A stretch of 64,000 nucleotides of DNA from a bacterium (GCA_024275165.1 JAJRZQ010000012.1:209077-273076), one strand, 5' to 3'. Shown: positions 52,945 to 61,754, numbered from the stretch's first letter. A program made the numbers and translations. Notes: generated by a model from the sequence alone, not told the origin.

Positions 52945-53271
52945 TTAGGCAGCGGCCTCGACAAGTTTTTTGATCTTACCGGCATCGGCGCCAATGACGG
53001 TGTCTTTTTGAGTTCCATTTTGGAACAGGATCAAGGTGGGGATGCTGCGCACGCCGTACTGAGAGGCAAATTTGGTGTTTTCGTCCACATTGAGCTTGGC
53101 AATGGTGACCTTACCGGCAAATTCGTCGGCCAATTGATCTAAGAAAGGGGCAATGGCTTTGCAGGGGCCGCACCAATCCGCCCAAAAGTCAACGAGAACA
53201 GGGTTGTCTGATTTTAAGACTTTCTCCTCGAAGTCTGCGTCCGAAAGCATAACAAGATTGGGGCTCGCCAT
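52945..53271 (-). CDS. trxA: Thioredoxin
   Basis: This 108-residue thioredoxin has the active site WCGPC (Cys34, Cys37), the buried Asp28 and the cis-Pro in SIPTLILF. It supplies reducing power to enzymes such as the peroxiredoxin encoded at 46 kb, a known type of partnership though not shown here. The ATG at 53271 follows AAAGGATCTT. It is divergent from the MTA phosphorylase gene. Confidence 0.97.
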   Translation of the reverse strand: MASPNLVMLSDADFEEKVLKSDNPVLVDFWADWCGPCKAIAPFLDQLADEFAGKVTIAKLNVDENTKFASQYGVRSIPTLILFQNGTQKDTVIGADAGKIKKLVEAAA

Positions 53272-53439
53272 AAGATCCTTTGATGATGAGGGTTAAAGGG
53301 GATCAACAATTTGTTTGTCCCTTATACTACTCCATCCTTTTTTAAAAGAAAAGGGGATAGGGCTAAAACCCTGCCCCTTGCCAGAGGGGGCGAATCAGGC
53401 TAAAAAACAACATTATTTTAATCTTGAAAGGCAAAAGCA

Positions 53440-54294
53440 ATGAAATTCGGAGTCCTAGGCGGTAGTGGTATTTATGAAATGGAAGGATTGGAGGGAATCA
53501 AGAGTCAATATATCCATACTCCCTTTGGCGATCCTTCGGACGCGGTGATCACGGGCCACTTTGGGGAACGAGAAATCGTCTTTATTCCCCGCCACGGCAA
53601 GGGGCATCGCTTGCTACCCACGGAAATCAATTATCGCGCGAACATCTGGGCCCTCAAAAGCCTGGGGGTAACTCATTTGATTTCGGTCAGTGCCGTGGGA
53701 AGTTTAAAAGAAGAGATCGAACCGGGGCATATTGTGATTCCCGATCAATTTATTGACCGCACGAAAGACCGCCCCTCTACCTTTTTTGGGGAAGGCGTGG
53801 TCGCTCATCCTCAGTTTGGCAACCCCGTCTGCGCTGAGATGAGTCAGGCGATTTATCAGGCGGCACAGGCTTTAGATATTAAGGCGCACTTGGGCGGGGC
53901 TTATGTTTGCATGGAAGGCCCGATTTTTTCCACTCGCGCCGAATCCTTTATGTATCGGAGTTTCGGGGCTAGCGTGATCGGAATGACCAACCTGCAAGAA
54001 GCCAAATTGGCCCGGGAAGCGGAAATGTGTTTCGGCACCATCGCCCTTTCGACAGATTACGACTGCTGGCATGAAGAAGAGGTCACCGTGGAAGCGGTGA
54101 TTGCGGTAATGAAGAAAAATGTGGCCAACTCCAAGGCGATCCTAAAAGAGGTCGTGATGAACTATCAACCCTCCAACCCACCTTGTCCCGATCAGTCTTC
54201 CCTTGCCTTTGCCATCATGACCGACCCTCGGGTGATCCCCATTAAGACCAAACAACGCCTGGATTTGATTATCGGCAAGTACATTCAGAGCTAA
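53440..54294 (+). CDS. mtnP: S-methyl-5'-thioadenosine phosphorylase
   Basis: This purine nucleoside phosphorylase family enzyme cleaves methylthioadenosine, a by-product of polyamine and homoserine-lactone synthesis, to adenine and methylthioribose phosphate. The 284-residue length is normal. GVLGGSGIYEMEG, FIPRHGKGHRLLPTEINYRAN (in parts), CMEGPIFSTRAES and GMTNLQEAKLAREAE are family signatures; the last region separates MTA phosphorylase from other nucleoside phosphorylases. The ATG follows AAAGGC. The next gene begins just after the stop. Confidence 0.95.
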   Translation: MKFGVLGGSGIYEMEGLEGIKSQYIHTPFGDPSDAVITGHFGEREIVFIPRHGKGHRLLPTEINYRANIWALKSLGVTHLISVSAVGSLKEEIEPGHIVIPDQFIDRTKDRPSTFFGEGVVAHPQFGNPVCAEMSQAIYQAAQALDIKAHLGGAYVCMEGPIFSTRAESFMYRSFGASVIGMTNLQEAKLAREAEMCFGTIALSTDYDCWHEEEVTVEAVIAVMKKNVANSKAILKEVVMNYQPSNPPCPDQSSLAFAIMTDPRVIPIKTKQRLDLIIGKYIQS

Positions 54295-54295
54295 G

Positions 54296-56500
54296 GTGAA
54301 GCCATTCCTTGGGTTGTGTGGGTTTTTTTTTCTCCTTTTATGGGGGGGGCCGGCGCAGGCGGGCGAAGTGATTCGTTTTTGGCAGTTTTGGCCTGAAGAT
54401 TGGCTCCAAGAACCCCTAGCCCAGTTTGAGGCGGAGACGGGGCATAAGGTTGTCTTAGAGCGGCTCACCTGGGGGGATGGTTTTAACAAAATCGTAACCG
54501 CCTTAGCGGCTGCGGAAGCCCCAGACATAATCGAACTGGGCAGCACCTGGGTTGCCGGGTTTTCGGGGCAAGGGGGGATACAACCCTTGGAGGTAGAGGA
54601 CCTGAAACCAAAGCTTAACCTTTGGCGCCCCACGAGTTTTCAGGGGCGCACCTACGCGGTTCCCTGGACGCTCTCGACCGGGGCGCTGTTCATTAACCAA
54701 GACCTTTTAGAACAAACCGGCCTGCCCCCTCCCACCGACTGGAAGCAGTTGAAAGAGGTTAGTGAAGCGATGCAGGGCCTTGGCCCGGGAATCAAGGGCT
54801 TTGGGTTGAAAACCGGTTCCTACACCACCTGGCAGAAGTTTCTTCCCTTTGTTTGGTCGAATGGAGCCAATCTATTGGAGCAAGGGCAACCCAAACCCAC
54901 TGACCCCGCCTTTTTGCAAGCCTTGGAATTTTATGCCTCCTTAGTCCCCTCCAGTCTACTGGATGACAACCTCATGGTGCGCAAGGCCTTTGCTCAGGGG
55001 AAATTGGGCATGATGCTCGATGAGCCGGGGCAAATCGCCCAATTCTTAAAAGAAAGACCGGAATTGAGAATTCTGGTCATGCCTCAACCGAAAAGCCCCT
55101 ATACGGGCAAATCAATCGCCTTTGCGGGGGGGCAAATGCTGGCGGTCACCAAGGACGCGAAAAACAAAGAGGCGGCCCAGGCGCTCATTCGTTTTTTGGT
55201 GCGTCCTGAGGTGGTTCAACAGATCACGCAGCGGATTACGACCCTGTTTCCGGCTTATAAAGGGGCCGCTTTAGACCCCTTTTATCAACAAAAGCACCCG
55301 GAGCTTTTGGTTTTCCTGACCGCCTTGGAAACGGCGACCAGCCCCGAGGCGCACCCCTTTTGGATCGCGATTCAAGAAGCCTTTTCTTTACAGTTGGAGC
55401 GAGTGCTCTATGGTTTGGCGACCCCGAAAGAGGCCATGGACTTGGCCCTGCGGGATATGCTTTTTGGTTTGAATTCCAACAAACCTGCAAGCGCCTCCGC
55501 CATCGACCCCTTGACCCTGCCCTGGGGCTGGATTTTAGGTACTCCCTTAGGGCTTTGGGTTTTAATCACCGGCTTGAGGATGCGGCGAGACTGGGCGCGT
55601 TCTCCCCTACGGCGGGGTTATCTGCTGCGCCAATGGCGTTACCAATGGAATACCTTTTTATTCCTCGCCCCTTGGCTCTTTGTATTTTTGACCTTTAGCC
55701 TTTATCCCATTGCCTATAGTTTTTTCATGAGCCTCACCTGGTACCCCGCCGCGAGCAATGAGGTGCCGCTTTGGGTAGGGTGGAGCAACTACATGGAATT
55801 GCTTTGGGATCCGCATTTTCTCCAGGCCATGAAAAACAGCTTGATCTTTGTTGCCGGTACCGTTCCGGTGATCTTGATGCTCGCGTTGTTTTTAGCGGTT
55901 GTCTTAAACGGAAACCTTGCCTTGCGAAACTTCTACCGCGCCAGTTATTTTATGCCTGTGGTGGCCTCGGTGATGGTGATCGCCACCTTGTTTTTCGAGT
56001 TGTACGCCCCCCAAGGCTTACTCAACGGGTTTTTAGGGATGATCGGTCTCGGCCCCGTACCCTGGTTGAAAGACCCAGCCTGGGCCTTGAGCAGTGTGAT
56101 GTTGATGAATATTTGGGCGAGTTTTGGTTTTTACGCCTTAATGCTTTTAGCGGGGTTGCAGGCTATTCCGGAAGAATATTACGAGGCCAGTTCCTTAGAG
56201 GGGGCGGGAAAGCTCCGGCAATTTTTTACCATTACCCTTCCCCTATTGAAACCCACCTTGATTGTCGCCGCGGTGATGGATGTAATTTTGGCTTTTCAGG
56301 TTTTTGGAGAGATTCTTTTACTCACCAGGGGAGGGCCGATGCGCACCTCGGAAACGGCGGTTTATTTTCTCTATGAAACGGCGTTTCACAAGCAACGAAT
56401 GGGGTATGGGTCCGCGGCGGCCTATTATGTTTTTTTGGTGCTTTTGCTCTTTTCCTTGGGCCAATTTTGGTTGGGCAGGGAAAAAAAGTCAAAGGAGTAA
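54296..56500 (+). CDS. ABC substrate-binding protein fused to permease
   Basis: This 734-residue protein combines two parts of a carbohydrate-type ABC importer. A signal peptide and periplasmic family 1 binding protein occupy residues ~1-395 (VIRFWQFWPED, APDIIELGSTWVAGF, FAGGQMLAVTKDAKNKEAA). A membrane helix near residue 415 leads to a MalF/UgpA-like permease (residues ~440-734) with six helices and the EAA loop SLEGAGKLRQFFTITLP that contacts the ATPase. No second permease or ATPase gene follows, so it would depend on partners elsewhere. The start GTG at 54296 lies one base after the mtnP stop. Its end overlaps the convergent regulator by 12 bases. Fused binding-protein permeases of the sugar class are rare. 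Confidence 0.9.
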   Translation: MKPFLGLCGFFFLLLWGGPAQAGEVIRFWQFWPEDWLQEPLAQFEAETGHKVVLERLTWGDGFNKIVTALAAAEAPDIIELGSTWVAGFSGQGGIQPLEVEDLKPKLNLWRPTSFQGRTYAVPWTLSTGALFINQDLLEQTGLPPPTDWKQLKEVSEAMQGLGPGIKGFGLKTGSYTTWQKFLPFVWSNGANLLEQGQPKPTDPAFLQALEFYASLVPSSLLDDNLMVRKAFAQGKLGMMLDEPGQIAQFLKERPELRILVMPQPKSPYTGKSIAFAGGQMLAVTKDAKNKEAAQALIRFLVRPEVVQQITQRITTLFPAYKGAALDPFYQQKHPELLVFLTALETATSPEAHPFWIAIQEAFSLQLERVLYGLATPKEAMDLALRDMLFGLNSNKPASASAIDPLTLPWGWILGTPLGLWVLITGLRMRRDWARSPLRRGYLLRQWRYQWNTFLFLAPWLFVFLTFSLYPIAYSFFMSLTWYPAASNEVPLWVGWSNYMELLWDPHFLQAMKNSLIFVAGTVPVILMLALFLAVVLNGNLALRNFYRASYFMPVVASVMVIATLFFELYAPQGLLNGFLGMIGLGPVPWLKDPAWALSSVMLMNIWASFGFYALMLLAGLQAIPEEYYEASSLEGAGKLRQFFTITLPLLKPTLIVAAVMDVILAFQVFGEILLLTRGGPMRTSETAVYFLYETAFHKQRMGYGSAAAYYVFLVLLLFSLGQFWLGREKKSKE

Positions 56501-57154
56501 AACCCCGATCTTAGGGGCCACCTCAAAGGGAATATGGGTTTCCCCCTCTGGGGAAGAAAGCTGTAGGCTTTGGGTTATGATATTGATATTGCTCAATTGG
56601 TGGATCGCTTGCGGCTTGATCTGGTGCTCCCAAAAATAGCGCATCAATTCTTTGTTGTCCTCTAAGGATTCGTCAATTAAAATTACCTTAAAACGCTGGC
56701 CTGCTTGAACTTGATCGAGCGTGATCATCTTTTCGGGGAGGGCGCTGTCTTCCCCGGGGAAGGGGGTGCCGTGGGGGCAGAACTTCGGGCTGCCCAAAAA
56801 GAGGTAAAGCTTTTCTTCAATCAAGGGGGTGAGGCCGTGCTCTAAAATATGCGCGTGCTGGTGTACCTCTTGCCAGGGGATGCCCAAGTGATCGCATAAA
56901 AAAGTCTCGACCAAACGATGCCGCCTTGCCAACTGGTTGGCGAGGCGGCTCCCCTTGTCGCTTAAAAGGATATTTTTCTTTTCATCAAAAAGGATCAAGT
57001 CATCCCGCTGCATTCTAGATAGCGTAGAATGAACGGTAGAGGGGCTGGACCCGAGTTTATCGGAAAGATGCACCGCCTTGACCATTTTGCCGTGGGCAGC
57101 TAGGGCGTAGATCGCTTGAATATATTCTTCGACAACAATCGTGGGTTGGTTCAT
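56489..57154 (-). CDS. DtxR/MntR-family metal-dependent regulator
   Basis: This 221-residue protein has an N-terminal winged helix (residues ~5-65, with LSDKLGSSPSTVHSTLSRM as the recognition part), a dimerisation domain with metal-ligand-like His and Glu residues (HAHILEHGLTP, LIEEKL) and a C-terminal FeoA/SH3-like domain (~residues 145-221). Such regulators sense Fe2+ or Mn2+ and repress uptake genes. I prefer ATG at 57154, ten bases after AAGGAG; the ATG at 57163 is too close to that site. A palindrome over its promoter suggests autoregulation. Confidence 0.9.
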   Translation of the reverse strand: MNQPTIVVEEYIQAIYALAAHGKMVKAVHLSDKLGSSPSTVHSTLSRMQRDDLILFDEKKNILLSDKGSRLANQLARRHRLVETFLCDHLGIPWQEVHQHAHILEHGLTPLIEEKLYLFLGSPKFCPHGTPFPGEDSALPEKMITLDQVQAGQRFKVILIDESLEDNKELMRYFWEHQIKPQAIHQLSNINIITQSLQLSSPEGETHIPFEVAPKIGVLLL

Positions 57155-57177
57155 GAATTTCATTCTCCTTAGTGTTT

Positions 57178-57206
57178 ATTCTTCCTTAGCCAGGGCTTTT
57201 CGTCAA
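57178..57206 (-). promoter_or_regulatory. Promoter of DtxR-like regulator gene
   Basis: On the minus strand, TTGACG (57201-57206) and AAGAAT (57178-57183) are separated by 17 bases, just upstream of the gene. The -35 box overlaps the palindrome at 57204-57216. Confidence 0.5.
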
Positions 57207-57216
57207 AAGACTTTTG
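57204..57216. promoter_or_regulatory. Palindromic operator candidate
   Basis: CAAAAG-A-CTTTTG is a perfect 13-base inverted repeat overlapping the regulator's -35 box and located between two divergent genes. It is a likely binding site for the adjacent DtxR-like protein. Confidence 0.45.
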
Positions 57217-57264
57217 TGTGTCTTGAGCATTGCCAAGGTGCAATAGACTCGGTAACTTAATCCA

Positions 57265-57975
57265 ATGAACGAAATACGCCTTTTCCCGCTTTATTGCCCT
57301 CATTGCGGTCGCTTGACCCTGCGACACCCGCAAGGGTTGCTGGACCTCAAGCACGACCGTTTAGCCGAGCATCCCTGCAAACTGCACCAGAAAAAACCGA
57401 TTCAAGAAAGCCTGCCGCCTTTTGTGGAGAATGAAGGACCGATTTTTTTCCAGACGCGAACCCTGCCCGGACAGCGCAAATTGCGTGATCCCCAGTGGGG
57501 CCTGATCTTAGAGCAAGAAAACAGTGACGAGTGGCGGGTACTGGCTTTAGAAAACCAGATCATCGGGTTGAAGACTCTTTTTCAGGCAACGGAACTGCGA
57601 CCGGGAGACTTGGTTTCCTTAAAAAAAGCGCAACGGATTGGTCAACAAAGGTACCGTTTGGAAACCAAGGAGTTGCTTTTTCCTCCCTCGGATTTGCTGG
57701 ATCTCGCCTTGGGGCCGATTGAATTTTATCGCTTGAATCTCTCTTCCAGAGATCAAAATCATTTAGAAAACATCACCGGTCGCTTTCTTGACTTGTCTTT
57801 GCAAGAGGGGATTCATCCCTTTGCCCTAACCTTAGGGGCGATTGAAACCAAAGAGGGGGAGCGGGTTTTTCACCGCGCCTTAGACCTCGATCCCAGCGCG
57901 AAGTTATTGCAGACCTTTGAAGGGCTGCCCCTTCCCCCGAGCGTTCAGCTTTCCATCCAGCAGCTTTCTTTTTAA
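57265..57975 (+). CDS. Unknown protein with S10-like C-terminal domain
   Basis: This 236-residue protein has no name I recognise. The N-terminal ~50 residues carry CPHC and a later HPCKLH, which could bind a metal. Residues ~60-145 look like a beta-rich domain. Residues ~152-236 resemble ribosomal protein S10: EFYRLNLSSRDQNHLENITG fits the first strand and helix, and HRALDLDPSAKLLQTFEGLP then PPSVQLSIQQL fits the S10 end (RLVDI, PTEKTVDALMRLDL, GVDVQISL). The long ribosome-binding loop of S10 is missing. It lies one base before the cysteine desulfurase gene and could work with tRNA or RNA. The S10 match is by eye. Confidence 0.55.
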   Translation: MNEIRLFPLYCPHCGRLTLRHPQGLLDLKHDRLAEHPCKLHQKKPIQESLPPFVENEGPIFFQTRTLPGQRKLRDPQWGLILEQENSDEWRVLALENQIIGLKTLFQATELRPGDLVSLKKAQRIGQQRYRLETKELLFPPSDLLDLALGPIEFYRLNLSSRDQNHLENITGRFLDLSLQEGIHPFALTLGAIETKEGERVFHRALDLDPSAKLLQTFEGLPLPPSVQLSIQQLSF

Positions 57976-57976
57976 G

Positions 57977-59101
57977 ATGTCCACTCGGGCTTATCTCGAT
58001 CATGCCGCTTCCGGCCTTTTAAGGGAGAAAGCTCAGGCCGCTTGGCTTGAGTTGAGCGGTGAAGCCTACGCCAACCCTTCTGCTTCCCATCAAGAAGGGC
58101 GCAAGGCAAAAGCGGCCTTGACCCGTTTGCGCAAGCAGGCTGGAGAACTCCTCGGTCGCAAGGCAAGGGAGCTGATTTTTACCAGTGGCGGTACGGAAGC
58201 GAATAACGCCGCTTTGCGGGGTTATGCCGGGGCCAGGCCGAGCGCGCGGATTTTTTTCAGTCCCCTGGAGCATCCCTCGGTGAGCGCGACTTTAGAGCGG
58301 ATTGCCCAAAGAGGGCCAAACCCGGTTGTTTCAATTGCGGTGAAACCCGATGGAGTCTTCGATCTTGCCGATTTGCGACAAAGGGAGTTTCACTCCGGTG
58401 ATTTGGTGGTACTGCAAGCGGTGAACAACGAAACCGGTATTCTTCAACCCCTCGAAGAAACGGCAAAATGGGTACACGCTCAAGGGGGCCGGCTCTTTTG
58501 TGACGCGGTGCAGGCAAGCTGTACCTTGGATTTAGCGGCGCTTTTATCGGTTTGCGATCTCTTTAGTCTTTCTTCCCATAAGTTTGGCGGCCCAAAAGGG
58601 GTCGGCCTTTTAGGGGTAAATGAGGGGGTGGATTTCATTCCCGATTTACTGGGGGGCCAACAAGAAGCAGGTAGGCGGGCGGGCACGGAAACCCTCCCCG
58701 GGGTGGCGGGAATGCTGGTTGCCTTAATCGAGGCGCAAGCGACTTGGCCTAAGCGGGCCCAAAAAGATCAAACCCTGTGGGAGCATTTTGCCAAGGGGCT
58801 CCAAGCTCAACCGGCCTGTTTACAGATTTTAGGGACTCAGTCAGCCCATTCGCCTCATATTTTTGCCGCTTTATTTGCGAGCCCAGCCGATGAACTCTTG
58901 ATGCAACTCGACTTAAAGGGCGTCAGCGCCTCCAGCGGGAGCGCCTGCCAAGTCGGCAACCCCGAGCCGAGTCCGGTTTTACTGGCCATGGGGATTCAGC
59001 CTGAACAAGCTCGGGGGCTGGTACGCTTTTCCTTTGGGCCGGAAACCGGTCTTGCCGAGGTCGATTTGGCCTTGCGGGCGATGGGAGAGATTTATGGCTA
59101 A
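57977..59101 (+). CDS. Cysteine desulfurase, IscS/NifS family
   Basis: This 374-residue PLP enzyme removes sulfur from cysteine. The PLP lysine is Lys202 in SSHKFGGPKGVG and the sulfur-carrying Cys324 is in SSGSACQVG. TSGGTEANNAAL and ETGILQP are other signatures. The ATG at 57977 is preferred, one base after the previous stop; the open frame extends upstream but gives non-family residues. It overlaps mnmA by 8 bases, so it is likely the sulfur donor for tRNA 2-thiouridine rather than part of an isc/suf cluster. Confidence 0.95.
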   Translation: MSTRAYLDHAASGLLREKAQAAWLELSGEAYANPSASHQEGRKAKAALTRLRKQAGELLGRKARELIFTSGGTEANNAALRGYAGARPSARIFFSPLEHPSVSATLERIAQRGPNPVVSIAVKPDGVFDLADLRQREFHSGDLVVLQAVNNETGILQPLEETAKWVHAQGGRLFCDAVQASCTLDLAALLSVCDLFSLSSHKFGGPKGVGLLGVNEGVDFIPDLLGGQQEAGRRAGTETLPGVAGMLVALIEAQATWPKRAQKDQTLWEHFAKGLQAQPACLQILGTQSAHSPHIFAALFASPADELLMQLDLKGVSASSGSACQVGNPEPSPVLLAMGIQPEQARGLVRFSFGPETGLAEVDLALRAMGEIYG

Positions 59102-60170
59102 GGTGGTTGTGGCCATGAGCGGCGGAGTGGATTCCAGTCTAGCGGCCGCCTTGATGAAAGAAGCGGGTCATGAGGTGATTGGAATTATGCTCAAGCTCTG
59201 GGCGGAAGAAGGTTGCCGCAGCAATCGCTGCTGTACCCCCGAATCGGTCGAAGACGCGGAACTCATCGCGGATCAGCTTTCCATTCCCTTTTTTGTACTC
59301 GATTACAAACAAAACTTTAAACAACAGGTGGTGGACCCCTTTGCTCAGGGTTACGCAGAAGCCTTAACCCCCAACCCCTGTATTTTGTGCAATCAAAAGA
59401 TTCGCTTTGGCCGGCTTTTGGAAGAAGCGATGAAACTCGGCGCGGAAAAGCTGATCACGGGGCATTACGCGATTGTGAGGGAAGAGCGGGGGCGGTTTCG
59501 TCTTTTTCGTGGGGTGGATGCCGGCAAAGACCAAAGCTATGTTTTGTATCGGCTGAACCAAAACCAATTGAGCCATGTGGCTTTTCCCTTAGGGGAAATG
59601 ACCAAGGTCCAATGCCGTGAAATGGCTTCAGAGCGGGGCTTGAGCAGCGCTGATCGCCCCGATAGTCAAGATCTCTGCTTTGTGGGGGATGGAGACTATC
59701 GCGACTTTTTAAGGCGCCAAGGGGGGAGGAGTCTGCCCGGGAACATGGTTGACCCGCAGGGGAATATCGTGGGGCGGCATCAAGGCTTGGATCATTACAC
59801 GGTGGGGCAGCGCCGGGGATTGGGGCTCTCGCTGCCCGAACCCTATTATGTATTGGCTTTGGAAGGGGAACCAAACCGATTGATTGTAGGCCCGCAGCCC
59901 TATCGTGGGCAAAAGGAAATTTTCGTTCAGGGGATGCATTATATAGCGGATCCCTCCCCTCTTTCTCCCATTGAGGTTCAGGTAAAGATTCGCTATACTT
60001 CTTCTTCCAGGCCCGCGATTTTGATCCCTCTTCAGAATCAACGAGCCGCCGTGACCTTTACCCAATCCGTTTTCTACCCGGCACCGGGTCAGTCTTTGGT
60101 ATGCTACCAAGGTGACGAGGTGCTTGGCGGCGGATTCATTGAAAAACAAGTATGGACCCACTCGCAGTAA
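59094..60170 (+). CDS. mnmA: tRNA-specific 2-thiouridylase
   Basis: MnmA thiolates U34 of tRNA Lys, Glu and Gln. The 358-residue protein has the ATP-pyrophosphatase loop AMSGGVDSS (residues 7-15), the catalytic Cys96 in NPCILCN and the second Cys in DLCFVGD; the C-terminal domain begins near residue 210 with HYTVGQRRGLG. The start ATG at 59094 lies inside the desulfurase gene; the ORF is open upstream but this position begins the family. The stop is 18 bases inside plsY. The desulfurase next to it is a natural partner. Confidence 0.97.
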   Translation: MAKVVVAMSGGVDSSLAAALMKEAGHEVIGIMLKLWAEEGCRSNRCCTPESVEDAELIADQLSIPFFVLDYKQNFKQQVVDPFAQGYAEALTPNPCILCNQKIRFGRLLEEAMKLGAEKLITGHYAIVREERGRFRLFRGVDAGKDQSYVLYRLNQNQLSHVAFPLGEMTKVQCREMASERGLSSADRPDSQDLCFVGDGDYRDFLRRQGGRSLPGNMVDPQGNIVGRHQGLDHYTVGQRRGLGLSLPEPYYVLALEGEPNRLIVGPQPYRGQKEIFVQGMHYIADPSPLSPIEVQVKIRYTSSSRPAILIPLQNQRAAVTFTQSVFYPAPGQSLVCYQGDEVLGGGFIEKQVWTHSQ

Positions 60171-60790
60171 TTCAGGGGCAAATCGCGGCCCAACCCATGT
60201 TTTGGCTTGTTTTGGTTTTTTCTTATCTTTTAGGAAGCATCCCCTTTGGCTTGGTGATCACGAGGGTTTTTCTGGGTTTTGATGTGCGCTCTCAGGGGAG
60301 CGGCAATATCGGCATGACCAATGTAATGCGGACAGCGGGCAAATGGCCGGGAATCGCCACCTTTTTGCTGGATTTTTTCAAGGGATTGGTTGCGGTCACG
60401 CTTCCTGTAATCTTGGGGTTCCCCCTGGTTTTGGTCTCGATTTGCGGGGTCGTGGTCGTGTTGGGGCATACCCGTTCTGTTTTTTTACGGTTTCAGGGGG
60501 GCAAGGGGGTGGCAACCAATTTCGGGGTCTGGGCCGGGCTGGATTGGCGTATTTTTGTCGGCTCCGCCGCGCTGTGGTTGGTGGTATTTTTATTTAAAAA
60601 AATCTCCAGCCTTTCGGCACTCGCTTCCCTGTTTGCCATGCCGCTTTTAGCCTACTTGTTTTGGCAGTACGCAACGCTGTTTTGGACCGCTACCTTGCTG
60701 TCACTCTACATTATCGCTTTACATCGCGCGAACATCCTTCGCCTCCTTAAGGGGGAAGAGGGAAAACTCAAGGCCAAGGAGGAGGGATGA
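60152..60790 (+). CDS. plsY: Glycerol-3-phosphate acyltransferase PlsY
   Basis: PlsY transfers an acyl group from acyl-phosphate to glycerol-3-phosphate, the first step of phospholipid synthesis. The 212-residue inner-membrane protein has about seven helices. Motifs are SIPFGLVITR, RSQGSGNIGMTNVMRTAG (first signature), and GHTRSVFLRFQGGKGVAT (phosphate-binding). It overlaps mnmA by 19 bases and the hydrolase gene by 4 bases, so all are in one operon. Confidence 0.96.
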   Translation: MDPLAVIQGQIAAQPMFWLVLVFSYLLGSIPFGLVITRVFLGFDVRSQGSGNIGMTNVMRTAGKWPGIATFLLDFFKGLVAVTLPVILGFPLVLVSICGVVVVLGHTRSVFLRFQGGKGVATNFGVWAGLDWRIFVGSAALWLVVFLFKKISSLSALASLFAMPLLAYLFWQYATLFWTATLLSLYIIALHRANILRLLKGEEGKLKAKEEG

Positions 60791-61635
60791 ACGCCAGTTC
60801 GGTCACTTGGCTCAAAGACAAGCGCAATCGCCGTTTACCCATCCAAAGCTGGATTCCAAAAGAGCCTCGGTTCCAACTCACCCTGGTTCATGGATTGGCA
60901 GAACATCGTGGTTGTTATTTAAAGTGGTTTAGCCAACTCAACGCATTGGGGATAGCGGTGCATTCCTTGGACCTTCCCGGTCACGGTCTTGCCGAAGGGG
61001 TGCGGGGGCATATCTACTCTCTGCAGGATTATATTGATTGCTTAGAGCAACTTCGGACCGAAAATCCTCACTTTATTGAGTCTCTCCCCTCTTTTGTCTT
61101 TGGTCACAGTATGGGGGGGTTGATTGCCAGCCATTATATGCAGCAAAACCCGGGGAACTTTCTCGGAATGATCCTCTGTAGCCCCTTGTGCGGTTTTGAC
61201 TGCTTGCATGGGGCGGTCGCGCGGCTTGTCGCCAAGTACTTGATGCGCAAAGACCCCAGTATGCCGGTGCCGAAGCCCCCTGGGTTTGATGCCTTATCTC
61301 GCGATCCGGCAATGCGGCAGGTTTATTTGACCGATCCCTTGCGGGTCCTGGTGCTTTCTCCAGCGCATTATTTGCAGATGTTGGATTGGTCGGCGGAGAT
61401 TCAGAGGGTTGCCCCGGATATTCAAACCCCCAGCTTGGTTTTTATGGCCGATAAGGATAAAGTTGTTTCTCCTAGAGCGATTCAAACCTTTTACCAAAAA
61501 CTCGGTTCCCCTGATAAGAGTTTGGTGGTCTTCACTTATGCCTTTCATGAAATTATACAAGAACGGGAAAAAGAGGAACTCACCCCGATTTTACTTAATT
61601 GGGTTGAGCAACATAGTCCACCTCAAAAGCTCTGA
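60787..61635 (+). CDS. Alpha/beta hydrolase, monoacylglycerol-lipase-like
   Basis: This 282-residue serine hydrolase has the oxyanion segment LVHGLAEHRGCY, nucleophile Ser108 in GHSMGG, acidic residue Asp222 or Asp224 in FMADKDKVV and His254 in YAFHEII, the catalytic triad of monoacylglycerol-lipase or lysophospholipase types. No signal peptide is seen. It overlaps plsY by 4 bases, which suggests a lipid-turnover role. An intrinsic terminator follows. Confidence 0.9.
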   Translation: MNASSVTWLKDKRNRRLPIQSWIPKEPRFQLTLVHGLAEHRGCYLKWFSQLNALGIAVHSLDLPGHGLAEGVRGHIYSLQDYIDCLEQLRTENPHFIESLPSFVFGHSMGGLIASHYMQQNPGNFLGMILCSPLCGFDCLHGAVARLVAKYLMRKDPSMPVPKPPGFDALSRDPAMRQVYLTDPLRVLVLSPAHYLQMLDWSAEIQRVAPDIQTPSLVFMADKDKVVSPRAIQTFYQKLGSPDKSLVVFTYAFHEIIQEREKEELTPILLNWVEQHSPPQKL

Positions 61636-61673
61636 AAAGATTATTTTTGCTTCCCGCAAGCCCGCAAAGTGAC

Positions 61674-61699
61674 GCGCCACTTGAAAAGAGGCGCTTTTT
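61674..61699 (+). terminator. Intrinsic terminator of the plsY operon
   Basis: A 5-bp GC-rich stem (GCGCC/GGCGC) is followed by TTTTT, 39 bases after the hydrolase stop. Confidence 0.75.
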
Positions 61700-61712
61700 G
61701 AGTTGAAGAGAG

Positions 61713-61740
61713 TTGATTTGAGTGATATTTGACCTAAATT
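61713..61740 (+). promoter_or_regulatory. Candidate promoter of the NAD-GDH gene
   Basis: TTGATT and TAAATT are separated by 16 bases, ending 14 bases before the ATG at 61755. An alternative pair (TTGAAG/TATTTG, 17-base spacing) starts at 61703. A start from the first would leave a very short leader without a ribosome-binding site. Confidence 0.35.
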
Positions 61741-61754
61741 CCAGGTTTCCCCCC

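Noticed and set aside
53361..53397. Small inverted repeats upstream of mtnP as a riboswitch
   Set aside because: The stems are short (AGGG/CCCT and GCCCCT/AGGGGC) and do not match a known SAM or SAH riboswitch layout that I can recognise.
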